Source of the DNA: Clostridiales bacterium
Lineage (GTDB): Bacteria; Bacillota; Clostridia; Christensenellales; Borkfalkiaceae
Length of the DNA: 39,080 bases
Assembly (NCBI GenBank): GCA_022781715.1
Contig: JALETB010000019.1
Span: 1 to 39,080, forward strand
Direction of reading: 5' to 3'
The notes under the pieces: generated by a model
What the model was told of the DNA's origin: nothing
Databases searched by the model: none
What the model saw: only the letters and a program-made list of their open reading frames with translations
Shown: positions 20,052 through 28,852 of the stretch, piece after piece
Layout of the letters: each line of letters begins with the position of its first letter
How positions within the stretch are numbered: position 1 is the first letter of the stretch
Translations under genes and position numbers: made by a program

Positions 20052-20946
20052 AACTCTCCTGTCCGATTATGCCCCGTTTGATCAAAAAACCGAGCATGTT
20101 ATCGTTTTCACTGACCGTAATTTTACCGATACCGAAGTCGGATACTATCCTTAGAAGCAAATACGCGCCTCCGACGATGATTTCGGCTCTTTTTTCGCTT
20201 ATTTTAAGCGTTTTTACGCGCTCTTCATAAGTCGCGTTCTTTATTTTTTCGTAAGTTTCGCGGATTTGCCCGACCGTAATTTCCGTTCCGTTGACCTTTT
20301 CCCGATCGTACCTGTCGAGCCCGAGAAAACAGGCGCAGAAAGCCGTAGCCGTTCCGCCTACGGCGTAAAAAGGTACGTTTTCAGGAACTTCGCCGTATTC
20401 TTTTATGCGTTTATCGATAAGTTCGCAAAGTTTTCCCTCGTCCTCGCCGCAAATATATTTAAGCCTTACCGCGCCGAGAGGGAGAGAATGGCAATAAACC
20501 GTTTTTCCGCCTTTTCTGACGGCGATTTCCGCGCTCGCGCCGCCTATGTCGATAATTCCGCCGTCGCCCGAACCGACCGCACCCGAAAGCCCGATTTCGC
20601 CTTCTTCTTCGCCGTCTATAATTTCGATTGTCAGGTCCGTTCTTTTTTTAACTTCGCCGACGAACGCCGAACCGTTTTTCGCGCTTCTCACGGCTTCCGT
20701 GGCGAAAGCGAATATTCTTTGCGGATTGTATTTTTTAACTTCCGCAAGCAGTTTTTCTATTCCCCTGACCGTCCTTTCGACGGCAACGGGCGTCAACTCT
20801 TTTTTCTCGTCGAGTTTTTCGCCGAGGCGGGTTGTTATAAGCCCCTGAAAATATGTTTTTTCTTCCGAACGGACGAGCGCGCGGACGGAATTAGACCCGA
20901 CGTCGAAAACGGCGAAAATTCCGTTTTTGTCAGCCGTTGTCGTCAT
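20029..20946 (-). CDS. Ppx/GppA family phosphatase
   Basis: AVFDVGSNSVRALV, ATEAVRSAKN, GGIIDIGGASAEIAV signatures; start assigned to internal ATG at 20946. Confidence 0.88.
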   Translation of the reverse strand: MTTTADKNGIFAVFDVGSNSVRALVRSEEKTYFQGLITTRLGEKLDEKKELTPVAVERTVRGIEKLLAEVKKYNPQRIFAFATEAVRSAKNGSAFVGEVKKRTDLTIEIIDGEEEGEIGLSGAVGSGDGGIIDIGGASAEIAVRKGGKTVYCHSLPLGAVRLKYICGEDEGKLCELIDKRIKEYGEVPENVPFYAVGGTATAFCACFLGLDRYDREKVNGTEITVGQIRETYEKIKNATYEERVKTLKISEKRAEIIVGGAYLLLRIVSDFGIGKITVSENDNMLGFLIKRGIIGQESYGAGKNG

Positions 20947-21199
20947 TTTTGTAGATATATCCCTTCTGCCTTGCACGCTCTTCTATTTTCCATTTTTTAA
21001 GCCAGAGATCTATTTCGTCTTTTCCGTTTGCGATCTCTTCCTGTAATTCCGTTATCTCTTGCTGAAGGCGTTCCGCTTCTCTTTTTTTCGTTCCCATCGC
21101 CACGAGTTGATAAATCAGAACCGTTATGAGAACGAATAAGAACACTACCGCTATAGCCGTCCCCGCGGACACGAGGCGTTTTAACTTTTTTTCGGTCAC
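20930..21199 (-). CDS. divIC: Septum formation initiator (DivIC/FtsB-like)
   Basis: 89 aa; single N-terminal TM, coiled coil, C-terminal ERARQKGYIY; GTG start with GGAGG RBS. Confidence 0.8.
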   Translation of the reverse strand: MTEKKLKRLVSAGTAIAVVFLFVLITVLIYQLVAMGTKKREAERLQQEITELQEEIANGKDEIDLWLKKWKIEERARQKGYIYKNDDNG

Positions 21200-21560
21200 T
21201 GTGCTTCCTCCGTAACATCAAGGCAATACTTTTCGCAATTTTATTATATCCTTTTTCGGTTAAAATTGCAAGCGTTTTATTAAAACTTGCGTTTTCGGCG
21301 ATAAATCCTATCGCGACGCCGAGCGGCATGTACGCCCTGAAATCCGGGAATCCGAAAAAAAGCGACATCCTGCCGTAAATAACGCAGCACGGAACGGCGA
21401 AAAGTAAGTCCGCAATCAACCCGACCGCCCTTTTCGCCTTAAAACGCTTCGCGGATAAAATTCCGCCGATCGCCGCAAGCGGAAAATACGCCGCGCCGCA
21501 AATCACGCCGATAAAAACGCACTCGACGAAATAATATAACTGTCCTTCCGTTACGAACAT
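20997..21560 (-). CDS. yabQ: YabQ-like sporulation membrane protein (3' part overlaps divIC)
   Basis: 187 aa ORF; about 110 aa N-terminal hydrophobic region between YabP and DivIC as in the yabP-yabQ-divIC order; last ~67 residues overlap divIC. Confidence 0.65.
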   Translation of the reverse strand: MFVTEGQLYYFVECVFIGVICGAAYFPLAAIGGILSAKRFKAKRAVGLIADLLFAVPCCVIYGRMSLFFGFPDFRAYMPLGVAIGFIAENASFNKTLAILTEKGYNKIAKSIALMLRRKHSDRKKVKTPRVRGDGYSGSVLIRSHNGSDLSTRGDGNEKKRSGTPSARDNGITGRDRKRKRRNRSLA

Positions 21561-21817
21561 TATTTGAAGAACCTCTTCAGAGTCGTCTGCCCGCCCGAAA
21601 GGAATTTCACGCCGACAACCGCTCCGACCATTTTAAATTCGCCCGTGCGTTTTTCAAACCCGACGATTTTAAGCCCCTCGCCCGTTATGCAGACCCTGCC
21701 GCCCTCGACAAGGCTGAGCCTGATTTCTCTGTCGTTGAACGAAATAACGTCGCCCACGCCACTCGCCGTGAACGACTTTTTGTATTCGATAACGAACTCA
21801 GGAATAATTTTATCCAT
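21560..21817 (-). CDS. yabP: YabP/YqfC-family sporulation protein
   Basis: 85 aa; SGVGDVISFNDREIRLSLVEGGRVCITGEGLKI pattern; upstream of yabQ-divIC. Confidence 0.8.
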   Translation of the reverse strand: MDKIIPEFVIEYKKSFTASGVGDVISFNDREIRLSLVEGGRVCITGEGLKIVGFEKRTGEFKMVGAVVGVKFLSGGQTTLKRFFK

Positions 21818-21820
21818 AAA

Positions 21821-21852
21821 AAAACCTCCCGTAAAATCTTATGAGAGGTTTT
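21821..21852 (-). promoter_or_regulatory. RBS-sequestering hairpin at the yabP start
   Basis: Minus strand AAAACCTC...GGGAGGTTTTTTTATG: AAAACCTC/GAGGTTTT stem includes the Shine-Dalgarno. Confidence 0.5.
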
Positions 21853-21900
21853 CGTATTTTATTAATTTTAATCCGCCCGGCGAGGCGGGCGAGTTTCGAT

Positions 21901-23016
21901 TTAATCGAGTTTCTGATCGCCGAATTTTATCCATCCGATTTTGCGGAACAATTCCGAAAACGCGAACGACAACGCCGCCGGCAGGATAAACAGCAGAAGC
22001 GCGATGCCGAGAGCGAGAATCCACGGATTCATGCCCGCGCTCGCCCCTATCGTCCCGAACACGCCCACAAGCCCGCTCGTTCCCATTCCTCCGCCCGAAG
22101 CGTTGCATTTCAAGCCGAAAAGACAAGTGGAAACGGGACCTAAAATCGCGCTCGAAATTATTTCCGGAAGCATTATCGCGGGGTTTTTCATTATGTTGGG
22201 TATCTGAAGCATGCTCGTGCCTATTCCCTGCGAAACAAGCCCCGAAACGCCGTTTTCTCTAAACGAAGCCACGGCAAAACCTATCATATGGCAACTGCAT
22301 CCGACAACCGCCGCGCCGCCCGCGATGAGCATCGCATCATCCGTAATTCCGCTTGCGACGGACAGCCAGATAGCGGCGGACGAAGTGGGCATCGTGAGAA
22401 GAACGCCCATTACGACGGAAATTATTATACCCATAAAGAAAGGCGTAATCTCGGTCGCTCTGGATATGAGCGCGCCGAGTTTGGTTATAAGGAAGATGAA
22501 CGGATAAGCGACGTAAATTCCGCCGAGACACAAAACGAGCGTGCCGAGCGGAACGATAAGAATATCGAACTTGGTCTTTCCTGCGTAAAGCGACACAATT
22601 TCCACGCACAGAAGCGACACGACGTAAGCCCCTATCGGATTGCCGGGAAAACCCATCGTTACGGAGAGGCTTCCGCCCGTAATATTATCCGCCCACGCGC
22701 CGACGAACCCCGCGACGGCAGCCGAAAACATCGTGAGTTTTTTCGCGCCCAAAGAGTGAGCGATTCCCACGCCTATTCCGAAGCCCATAGAAGTTTTTGC
22801 GACGTTCGCTATGGTATTTACGATGTTTCCGAATGCGTTATTGCCTATCCAACCCGCAATTTGCGCGAGAATAGTGCCTGCGATGAGCGTGCAGAAAAGA
22901 CCTTGAGCCATGCCCGAGAACGCATCGATAAACCAGCGCGACGCAAGTTTTTTTACGGTTTTTTTAAACGATTTTTCTTCGTTTTCGTTGCAAAAGTTTT
23001 CCATATGTTCAGTCAT
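21901..23016 (-). CDS. PTS_EIIC_2 / PfoR-like membrane protein
   Basis: 371 aa polytopic; GIGVGIAHSLGAKKLTMFSAAVAGFVGAWA...GNPIGAYVVSLLCVE and MPTSSAAIWLSVA motifs of the PfoR family. Confidence 0.78.
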   Translation of the reverse strand: MTEHMENFCNENEEKSFKKTVKKLASRWFIDAFSGMAQGLFCTLIAGTILAQIAGWIGNNAFGNIVNTIANVAKTSMGFGIGVGIAHSLGAKKLTMFSAAVAGFVGAWADNITGGSLSVTMGFPGNPIGAYVVSLLCVEIVSLYAGKTKFDILIVPLGTLVLCLGGIYVAYPFIFLITKLGALISRATEITPFFMGIIISVVMGVLLTMPTSSAAIWLSVASGITDDAMLIAGGAAVVGCSCHMIGFAVASFRENGVSGLVSQGIGTSMLQIPNIMKNPAIMLPEIISSAILGPVSTCLFGLKCNASGGGMGTSGLVGVFGTIGASAGMNPWILALGIALLLFILPAALSFAFSELFRKIGWIKFGDQKLD

Positions 23017-23055
23017 TTTTTAATTCTTTTCGGCTCGGATTATCCGGCTGAAATT

Positions 23056-23754
23056 CTATTCGGTGATAAAAGTTAATTTATTATCCGCCTGATCGCACGA
23101 AGTGAGGAAATACTCCACTCCGTTTTTGACTATTTTCAGATCGGTTCTGCATTCCTTTCCGTGCAGATGTCCGTAAACGACCTTTGCCACTCCGTTTTTC
23201 TCGAAATTGTCGGTGAAAAGCGAGTTTTCACGCCTTACGTTGAAAGGCGGATAATGAATCAGACAAATCAACTCGTCGTTTTCTTCTCTGATTTTATTCG
23301 CCGCGATCATCGCGAGTTTCAGCCGTTCCGCCTCGCGGAGATAGATTTTTCTGTCCTGCTCCTTGAAGTCCGGCGAACCCTCGACGCACCAACCGCGCGT
23401 TCCGCAGATTATCTTGTTTCCAAATTTTACACAATCGTTCTGAAGAGCGTAAAAACCATCGGGGAGCGAATTTCTGATTTTAGATATACTTTTCCACCAG
23501 TAATCGTGATTGCCGCGTATCAGCACTTTTTTGCCTTTAAGCGGGCATAATGTGGCGATATCCTCGAGAGCCTCGGGCAAATCCATCGCCCAACTTATGT
23601 CGCCGCCGATTAAAACCACGTCGTCGTCGGTTACCTTCGCGTTCCAGTCGGCGAAAATCTTTTCGAGGTAATTCTCCCACTTCGCGCCGAAGATATCCAT
23701 CGGCTTGGAACCTTTGCTGCACATATGAAGATCGCTCACGGCATAAAATTTCAC
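23056..23754 (-). CDS. Metallophosphoesterase
   Basis: 232 aa; AVSDLHM, VLIGGDISWAMD, LIRGNHDYWW, VVYGHLHG motifs; GTG start. Confidence 0.9.
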   Translation of the reverse strand: MKFYAVSDLHMCSKGSKPMDIFGAKWENYLEKIFADWNAKVTDDDVVLIGGDISWAMDLPEALEDIATLCPLKGKKVLIRGNHDYWWKSISKIRNSLPDGFYALQNDCVKFGNKIICGTRGWCVEGSPDFKEQDRKIYLREAERLKLAMIAANKIREENDELICLIHYPPFNVRRENSLFTDNFEKNGVAKVVYGHLHGKECRTDLKIVKNGVEYFLTSCDQADNKLTFITE

Positions 23755-23843
23755 GGTTTTCTCTCCTCTCGGGCAATTTTAACACATTTTGCTTTTTTTT
23801 TCAACTTTTTACGCCCTTGCGAGAAAAGTTGGCGCAAAAAAAA

Positions 23844-23866
23844 GCCCGAAGGTTTTTCCTTCGGGC
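23844..23866 (-). terminator. Intrinsic terminator downstream of the orphan gene
   Basis: GCCCGAAGG-TTTTT-CCTTCGGGC stem; minus strand followed by TTTTTTTTGCG. Confidence 0.8.
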
Positions 23867-23900
23867 ATAACCGGCTCAGCCGATTTGACTATACTTGCCG

Positions 23901-24539
23901 TCAAGTGTTGCCGGGGTAAATCGGGAGATCGAAAAATCCCGAACATACTTCCTGCGTGTATTCCTGGCACTGCGGCAGCGTTGCGTAGCCGTAAGACGGA
24001 AGAAGAAGTTCCACCGTCATGACGACTTTCATTATTATCGTTACGCAGCACGACACGGTGAACGTGGCGGTGTCGGTGTAAATACCCTCAGGCGCGACGA
24101 TGGATACGACGGAATTGATTTTATACGGTATTATCGACGGCTCGGGTATGTACATAACTATATCGACGTCGAACGAAACCGAAGAAGTCGCCGTGCCTCT
24201 CACGCCGTTGGCGTCGGTGTATATCACTTCCATCGGAACGGTGACCGTTGCCTGAACCCTGCCGAAACGCTCTCTGTCGGGAAGCCTGTCTACAGTGACG
24301 TTGGTTAAAACGCCCTCGTTGCCGATGCTTCTCGCGCTGAGAAACGTAAGCGGATAAACGGGATTTGCGGGGTTAAACCCGGTAAGCGCAAGCGTTATGC
24401 CCTCTTCCTGCGTCTGACGGATGCAGGCGTCGAACACTTTTTCGGCTTCTACGCATACCTTTTCGCACAGCCCGTTTACAGGATTGCCGTTTATTCTGCC
24501 GGGACATCTGTCCGATGCGTTGTTTGTAAAGAACGACAT
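23901..24539 (-). CDS. Uncharacterised protein, possibly spore-coat/DUF3794-like
   Basis: 212 aa ORF with good GGAGG RBS, own terminator; Cys-containing N-terminus (DRCPGRINGNPVNGLCEKVCVEAEKVFDAC) and beta-rich body. Confidence 0.75.
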   Translation of the reverse strand: MSFFTNNASDRCPGRINGNPVNGLCEKVCVEAEKVFDACIRQTQEEGITLALTGFNPANPVYPLTFLSARSIGNEGVLTNVTVDRLPDRERFGRVQATVTVPMEVIYTDANGVRGTATSSVSFDVDIVMYIPEPSIIPYKINSVVSIVAPEGIYTDTATFTVSCCVTIIMKVVMTVELLLPSYGYATLPQCQEYTQEVCSGFFDLPIYPGNT

Positions 24540-24612
24540 ATTAAACCTCCTTAAAACGCTCTCATTTTAATATATGCCGAAAGCGTTTAAAAATGTTAAT
24601 ACGTCGCTTTGT

Positions 24613-25452
24613 TTAAAACTTTATATTATGTTTTTTCAGTTCCGCCGCCAACGCGACGAAATCTTCCGTGGAAAACGTTTCCCCTCTCGCAAGCGGATTG
24701 TCCGTGACGGCGCAGATTATTTCGTTTGCCTCTTCGCGCGGAATTTTGAACGATTGCATAAGATTGTTGGCAAGCGTTTTTCTTCTGCTGGCAAAAGCGC
24801 ATCTGACCGCCGCTCTGTAAGCCTTTTTGTCTGCGCCCGGGTATTTGTTTCTATCCATCGTGATTTTCACCACGGCGGAATCTACGTTCGGCGCAGGGTA
24901 AAACTTCTTTCTGTCGATGAACAAAAGTTGCTCGGCGTTACCCACGAGGTCTATCCCCGCTGTTATCGCGCCGTAATCTTCCGTGCCGGGCTTTGCGGTC
25001 AGTCTGTCGGCAACTTCCGCCTCGATCGTGACCGTTATGCTCTTCACCTTTTCCGATTCCTCGACGAATTTCATCAGTATCGGAGTGGTTATATAATACG
25101 GAATATTCGCGACGACGGAAAATTCCTCGCCGCAGATTTTCTCTATTTCTTCGGTTCCGGTTTTCATAACGTCCTTGAAAATTATCTCGACGTTATCAAA
25201 CCCCGCAAGCGTTTCTGCAAGAACGGGCTTGAGATTGGTATCTATCTCGAACCCTATAACTCTCTTCGCCTTTTTCGCGATAGCCGCGGTGAGCGTTCCT
25301 CCGCCGCAGCCAACCTCAACGACCGTGTCGTTTTCGGTTATGCCCGATTTCGCGACGATATCGTCCAGCAGAACGGGGTCGGTCAGAAAATTCTGCCCGA
25401 ACCGCTTGTTGAACCTGAAACCGTTTTTGTTTAATATGTCTTTTAACTGCAT
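24613..25452 (-). CDS. rsmA: 16S rRNA (adenine1518-N6/adenine1519-N6)-dimethyltransferase
   Basis: RFGQNFLTDPVLL, VVEVGCGGGTLT, NIPYYITTPILMKF motifs; start assigned to ATG at 25452 overlapping the upstream stop. Confidence 0.95.
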   Translation of the reverse strand: MQLKDILNKNGFRFNKRFGQNFLTDPVLLDDIVAKSGITENDTVVEVGCGGGTLTAAIAKKAKRVIGFEIDTNLKPVLAETLAGFDNVEIIFKDVMKTGTEEIEKICGEEFSVVANIPYYITTPILMKFVEESEKVKSITVTIEAEVADRLTAKPGTEDYGAITAGIDLVGNAEQLLFIDRKKFYPAPNVDSAVVKITMDRNKYPGADKKAYRAAVRCAFASRRKTLANNLMQSFKIPREEANEIICAVTDNPLARGETFSTEDFVALAAELKKHNIKF

Positions 25453-26045
25453 CAACTGTCCTTGATAAATTCTCTTACTCTTAAAGGAATACCCGCTTCG
25501 GCGGCGATTTTTTTGCATTTTTCAATCGATTCCGCGCCGATGACGTCCACAACCGAAAACGTGACGTAAAGCCCGCGATCTCTGCATTTTTTCGCAAACG
25601 AAATGAGTTCGGGATAAGCGTCCTCGCCGAAAACGGGCCTGCAGATATCGAAATATTTTTCCGCGCAGCATTCGTTAAGGCTCACGTTCACCTTATCCAC
25701 CGCTTCCGCAAGTTCTTCGGTTATATCTCTTCCGTTAATCAGATTGCCCTGTCCGTTCGTGTCGAGCCGGACGATATAGCCGCGTTTTTTGAGTTCTTTC
25801 CCGATTCCGACTATCTCTTTCACTCTGAACGTAGGCTCTCCGAAACCGCAGAAAACAACCTCGTCGTAACCGGTTTGCGGCATCGCGGCGAGAACTTCGT
25901 CGGTCGAAGGCTCCCTCGATAACCAGAGTTTATTGCCGAAATAGGATTCTTTTCCGTTTCGCACGCAAAAAACACAGTCGTTTGAACATCTGTTCGTAAG
26001 GTTGATATAAAGTTTTCCGTCAAGTTCATAAGCGTAAGTATCCAT
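25452..26045 (-). CDS. TatD-associated radical SAM protein
   Basis: 197 aa; CSNDCVFC (Cx3Cx2C) motif, CGFGEPT; immediately downstream of tatD, matching the TIGR04038-type arrangement. Confidence 0.87.
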   Translation of the reverse strand: MDTYAYELDGKLYINLTNRCSNDCVFCVRNGKESYFGNKLWLSREPSTDEVLAAMPQTGYDEVVFCGFGEPTFRVKEIVGIGKELKKRGYIVRLDTNGQGNLINGRDITEELAEAVDKVNVSLNECCAEKYFDICRPVFGEDAYPELISFAKKCRDRGLYVTFSVVDVIGAESIEKCKKIAAEAGIPLRVREFIKDS

Positions 26046-26048
26046 TTA

Positions 26049-26813
26049 TTATATCCTGTAAAACCTTTTGAAATTCGTTTCTGTTATGTTTTCCGCTTCG
26101 GAAAGGGAAACGCCCTTTACCTCGGCGAGTTTTTTTGCGATTAGCGGAATTCTCGAGGGTTCGTTCATCATCCCCCGGAAAGGCTCCGGCGAAAGATACG
26201 GACAATCCGTTTCCGTCAGAATTCTGTCGGACGGAATCATCCTTATGACGCCCTCTTTTTTTGCGTTTCTGAAAGTTATCACTCCGCCGAACGAAAAGTA
26301 CGCGCCGAGTTCGACGTATTCGCGCGCGATTTCCTCGCTCTCGCCGAAACAATGCATAAGGAATCCGTTTTTCAGAAGTTCCCGCCTTTCTTTGAGAAAA
26401 TCAAGCGTTTTTTTCGTTGCGTCGCGCGAGTGGATAACAACCGGCAGATTGAATTCGCGGGCGATGAGAAGTTGCTTTTCAAAGGCTTCTTCCTGCGCTT
26501 TTTCGGGCGATTTGTTCCAGTGAAAATCGAAGCCCGTTTCGCCTATGCCTACGCATTTTTTCTTTGCCGCAAGCGTTCTTATCGTTTCCTCGGCTTCCGC
26601 CGTGAACGTGGAGGCTTCGTCCGGGTGAACGCCCGCCGTGAAATACATATCGTCGTACTTTTCCGCAAGAGCGGCGGCTTTGAGCGACGAATTTACGTCG
26701 AAACCCGAATTGACAACCGCCCCGACGCCCGCCTCGCGGTAATTTTTTATTATTCCGGCAATTTCCCCGCCGTATTTATCGTCCGTTAAATGAGCATGCG
26801 CGTCGGTAAACAT
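26049..26813 (-). CDS. tatD: TatD family metal-dependent hydrolase
   Basis: 254 aa; FTDAHAHLTD, GIGETGFDFHW, LPVVIHSRDA, LTETDCPYL motifs. Confidence 0.95.
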   Translation of the reverse strand: MFTDAHAHLTDDKYGGEIAGIIKNYREAGVGAVVNSGFDVNSSLKAAALAEKYDDMYFTAGVHPDEASTFTAEAEETIRTLAAKKKCVGIGETGFDFHWNKSPEKAQEEAFEKQLLIAREFNLPVVIHSRDATKKTLDFLKERRELLKNGFLMHCFGESEEIAREYVELGAYFSFGGVITFRNAKKEGVIRMIPSDRILTETDCPYLSPEPFRGMMNEPSRIPLIAKKLAEVKGVSLSEAENITETNFKRFYRI

Positions 26814-28753
26814 TATCGCACCGTCGCCCCGTCGGGAATTTCTCCCTTTTCGGGCGAAACAATCGAAAGTTTACCGTCCTTTTCCGCGCAGAGAATCATG
26901 CCCTGACTTTCCACTCCGCAAAGTTTCGCGGGTTTGAGATTATAAACAAGCACGACGTTTTTGCCGACGAGTTCTTCGGGCTTATACCACTCAGCGATGC
27001 CGCTCGCCACGGTGCGCGTTTCTTCGCCCACCTTAAGCGAAAGTTTAAGCAATTTTTTCGATTTTTCAACCTTTTCGCAAGCCGTTACGAGAGCCGTCCT
27101 GAACTGTATTTTAGCAAAATCGTCTATCGTGATTTCCGATTTTTCCTCTTCTTTTTCGACTTTTTCCGCCGCCGCTACGTATTTATTCTTTATTTCTTCG
27201 GCTTTTTTGTCCACTTCCGCCTGGTCGAGCCTTGCAAAAATCACTTCCGCGTTCGCCTGAACTTTGTTCCCGTCCGGATATAAGCCGAATTCGCCCAAAG
27301 CGGTATATTCTCTTTCGGCGCAGTTTATCTGTTCAAGCACTTTTGCCGACGTTTCCGGCATAAAAGGCGCAAGAAGCGACGCCGCTATCGCTATCGTTTC
27401 GGTAAGATTATACAAAACCTCTTTAAGCCTCGGGTGTTTCGCCTCGTCCTTGGCAAGCACCCACGGCGCGGTTTCGTCCACGTATTTGTTCGCTCTTCTA
27501 AGGAGCGTGAACACGGCGTCTATCGCGTCGGAAACGCGGAATTCGTCCATAAATCCGCAAACTTTTTCGTAAGCGGCAACGGCGATATTTTTAAGTTCTT
27601 CGTCAACGGGTTCGGTCACGCCGGTTCTTTCCACCAGACAACCGAAGTATTTTTCGCTCATCGCGACCGTTCTTTTGACGAGGTTGCCGTAAACGTTGGC
27701 GAGGTCGCCGTTGATTTTATCGGTCATGAGTTGCCAACCGATAAGTCCGTCGTTATCGAAAGGCATATCGTCTAACACGTAATATCTCACAGGATCAACG
27801 CCGAAAACGGACACGAGATCGTCGGCGTACATAACGTTGCCTTTGGACTTGGACATTTTTCCGCCGTCCTGCAAAAGCCACGGATGCCCGAAAACTTTTT
27901 TGGGAAGCGGCAAACCGAGAGCCATGAGGAATATCGGCCAGTAAATGGTGTGGAATCTGATTATGTCCTTGCCGATGATGTGGACGTCGCACGGCCAGCA
28001 CTCGTTGAAAAGTTCGGACGAATTGCCGTCAACGTCGTAACCGACGCCGGTGATGTAATTCGTCAAAGCGTCCAGCCAGACGTAAACGACGTGCGACGGA
28101 TCGAAATCGACGGGAATACCCCATTTGAACGACGTTCTCGACACGCAAAGATCCTGCAACCCCGGAAGAAGGAAATTGTTCATCATCTCGTTCTTCCTCG
28201 AAACGGGATAGATAAAATCGGGATGAGAATTGATATAATCTATAAGTTTCGGGGCGTATTTGCTCATTTTGAAGAAATACGCTTCCTCTTTGGCTTTTTT
28301 CACTTCGCCGCCGCAATCGGGGCATTTGCCGCCTGCGAGTTGGCTTTCCGTCCAGAAAGACTCGCACGGGGTACAATACCACCCTTCGTACGCGCCCTTA
28401 TAAATATCGCCCTGATCGTAAAACTTTTTGAAGATTTTGCGGACCTGCTCTTCGTGATATTTATCGGTCGTTCTGATAAAATTGTCGTAATCGACGTTAA
28501 CGCACTTCCACACCGATTTGATTTCGTCCGAAACCATATCGACATATTCTTTGGGAGATTTGCCGAATTTGCGGGCTTTTTCTTCGATTTTCTGCCCGTG
28601 TTCGTCCGTTCCCGTCTGCAAATAGACGTCGTAGCCCTGTTTTTTTCTGAATCTCGCTATGCTGTCGGCAAGAATCGCCTCGTAAGTGTTGCCTATATGC
28701 GGCTTCGACGACGTGTACGCGATTGCCGTTGTTATATAATATTTCTCTTTCAT
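26813..28753 (-). CDS. metG: Methionine--tRNA ligase
   Basis: Start at ATG 28753 (MKEKYYITTAIAYTSSKPHIGNTYEA...); KMSKSKGN and C-terminal tRNA-binding domain. The ORF-track extension to 29392 is antisense to spmA and rejected. Confidence 0.95.
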   Translation of the reverse strand: MKEKYYITTAIAYTSSKPHIGNTYEAILADSIARFRKKQGYDVYLQTGTDEHGQKIEEKARKFGKSPKEYVDMVSDEIKSVWKCVNVDYDNFIRTTDKYHEEQVRKIFKKFYDQGDIYKGAYEGWYCTPCESFWTESQLAGGKCPDCGGEVKKAKEEAYFFKMSKYAPKLIDYINSHPDFIYPVSRKNEMMNNFLLPGLQDLCVSRTSFKWGIPVDFDPSHVVYVWLDALTNYITGVGYDVDGNSSELFNECWPCDVHIIGKDIIRFHTIYWPIFLMALGLPLPKKVFGHPWLLQDGGKMSKSKGNVMYADDLVSVFGVDPVRYYVLDDMPFDNDGLIGWQLMTDKINGDLANVYGNLVKRTVAMSEKYFGCLVERTGVTEPVDEELKNIAVAAYEKVCGFMDEFRVSDAIDAVFTLLRRANKYVDETAPWVLAKDEAKHPRLKEVLYNLTETIAIAASLLAPFMPETSAKVLEQINCAEREYTALGEFGLYPDGNKVQANAEVIFARLDQAEVDKKAEEIKNKYVAAAEKVEKEEEKSEITIDDFAKIQFRTALVTACEKVEKSKKLLKLSLKVGEETRTVASGIAEWYKPEELVGKNVVLVYNLKPAKLCGVESQGMILCAEKDGKLSIVSPEKGEIPDGATVR

Positions 28754-28852
28754 AATTCCGAACTGCCTTCGTTGATATGCTTTTATCATATTATAATATA
28801 CTTTTAAGAAAAAGTAAAACATAAAAAGGCGGTTTTTATCATAACTTGTATC

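Noticed and set aside
21874-21891. CGCCCG-GCGAGG-CGGGCG hairpin downstream of the PfoR-like gene
   Set aside because: Perfect 6-bp stem but only a weak, interrupted U-tract on the minus strand; not confident enough to call a terminator.
22288-23076. 262-aa plus-strand ORF antisense to the PfoR-like gene
   Set aside because: Arg/His/Asp-rich shadow translation; the minus-strand frame has clear TM protein features.
27884-28807. 307-aa plus-strand ORF antisense to metG
   Set aside because: Shadow frame; no RBS or family features.
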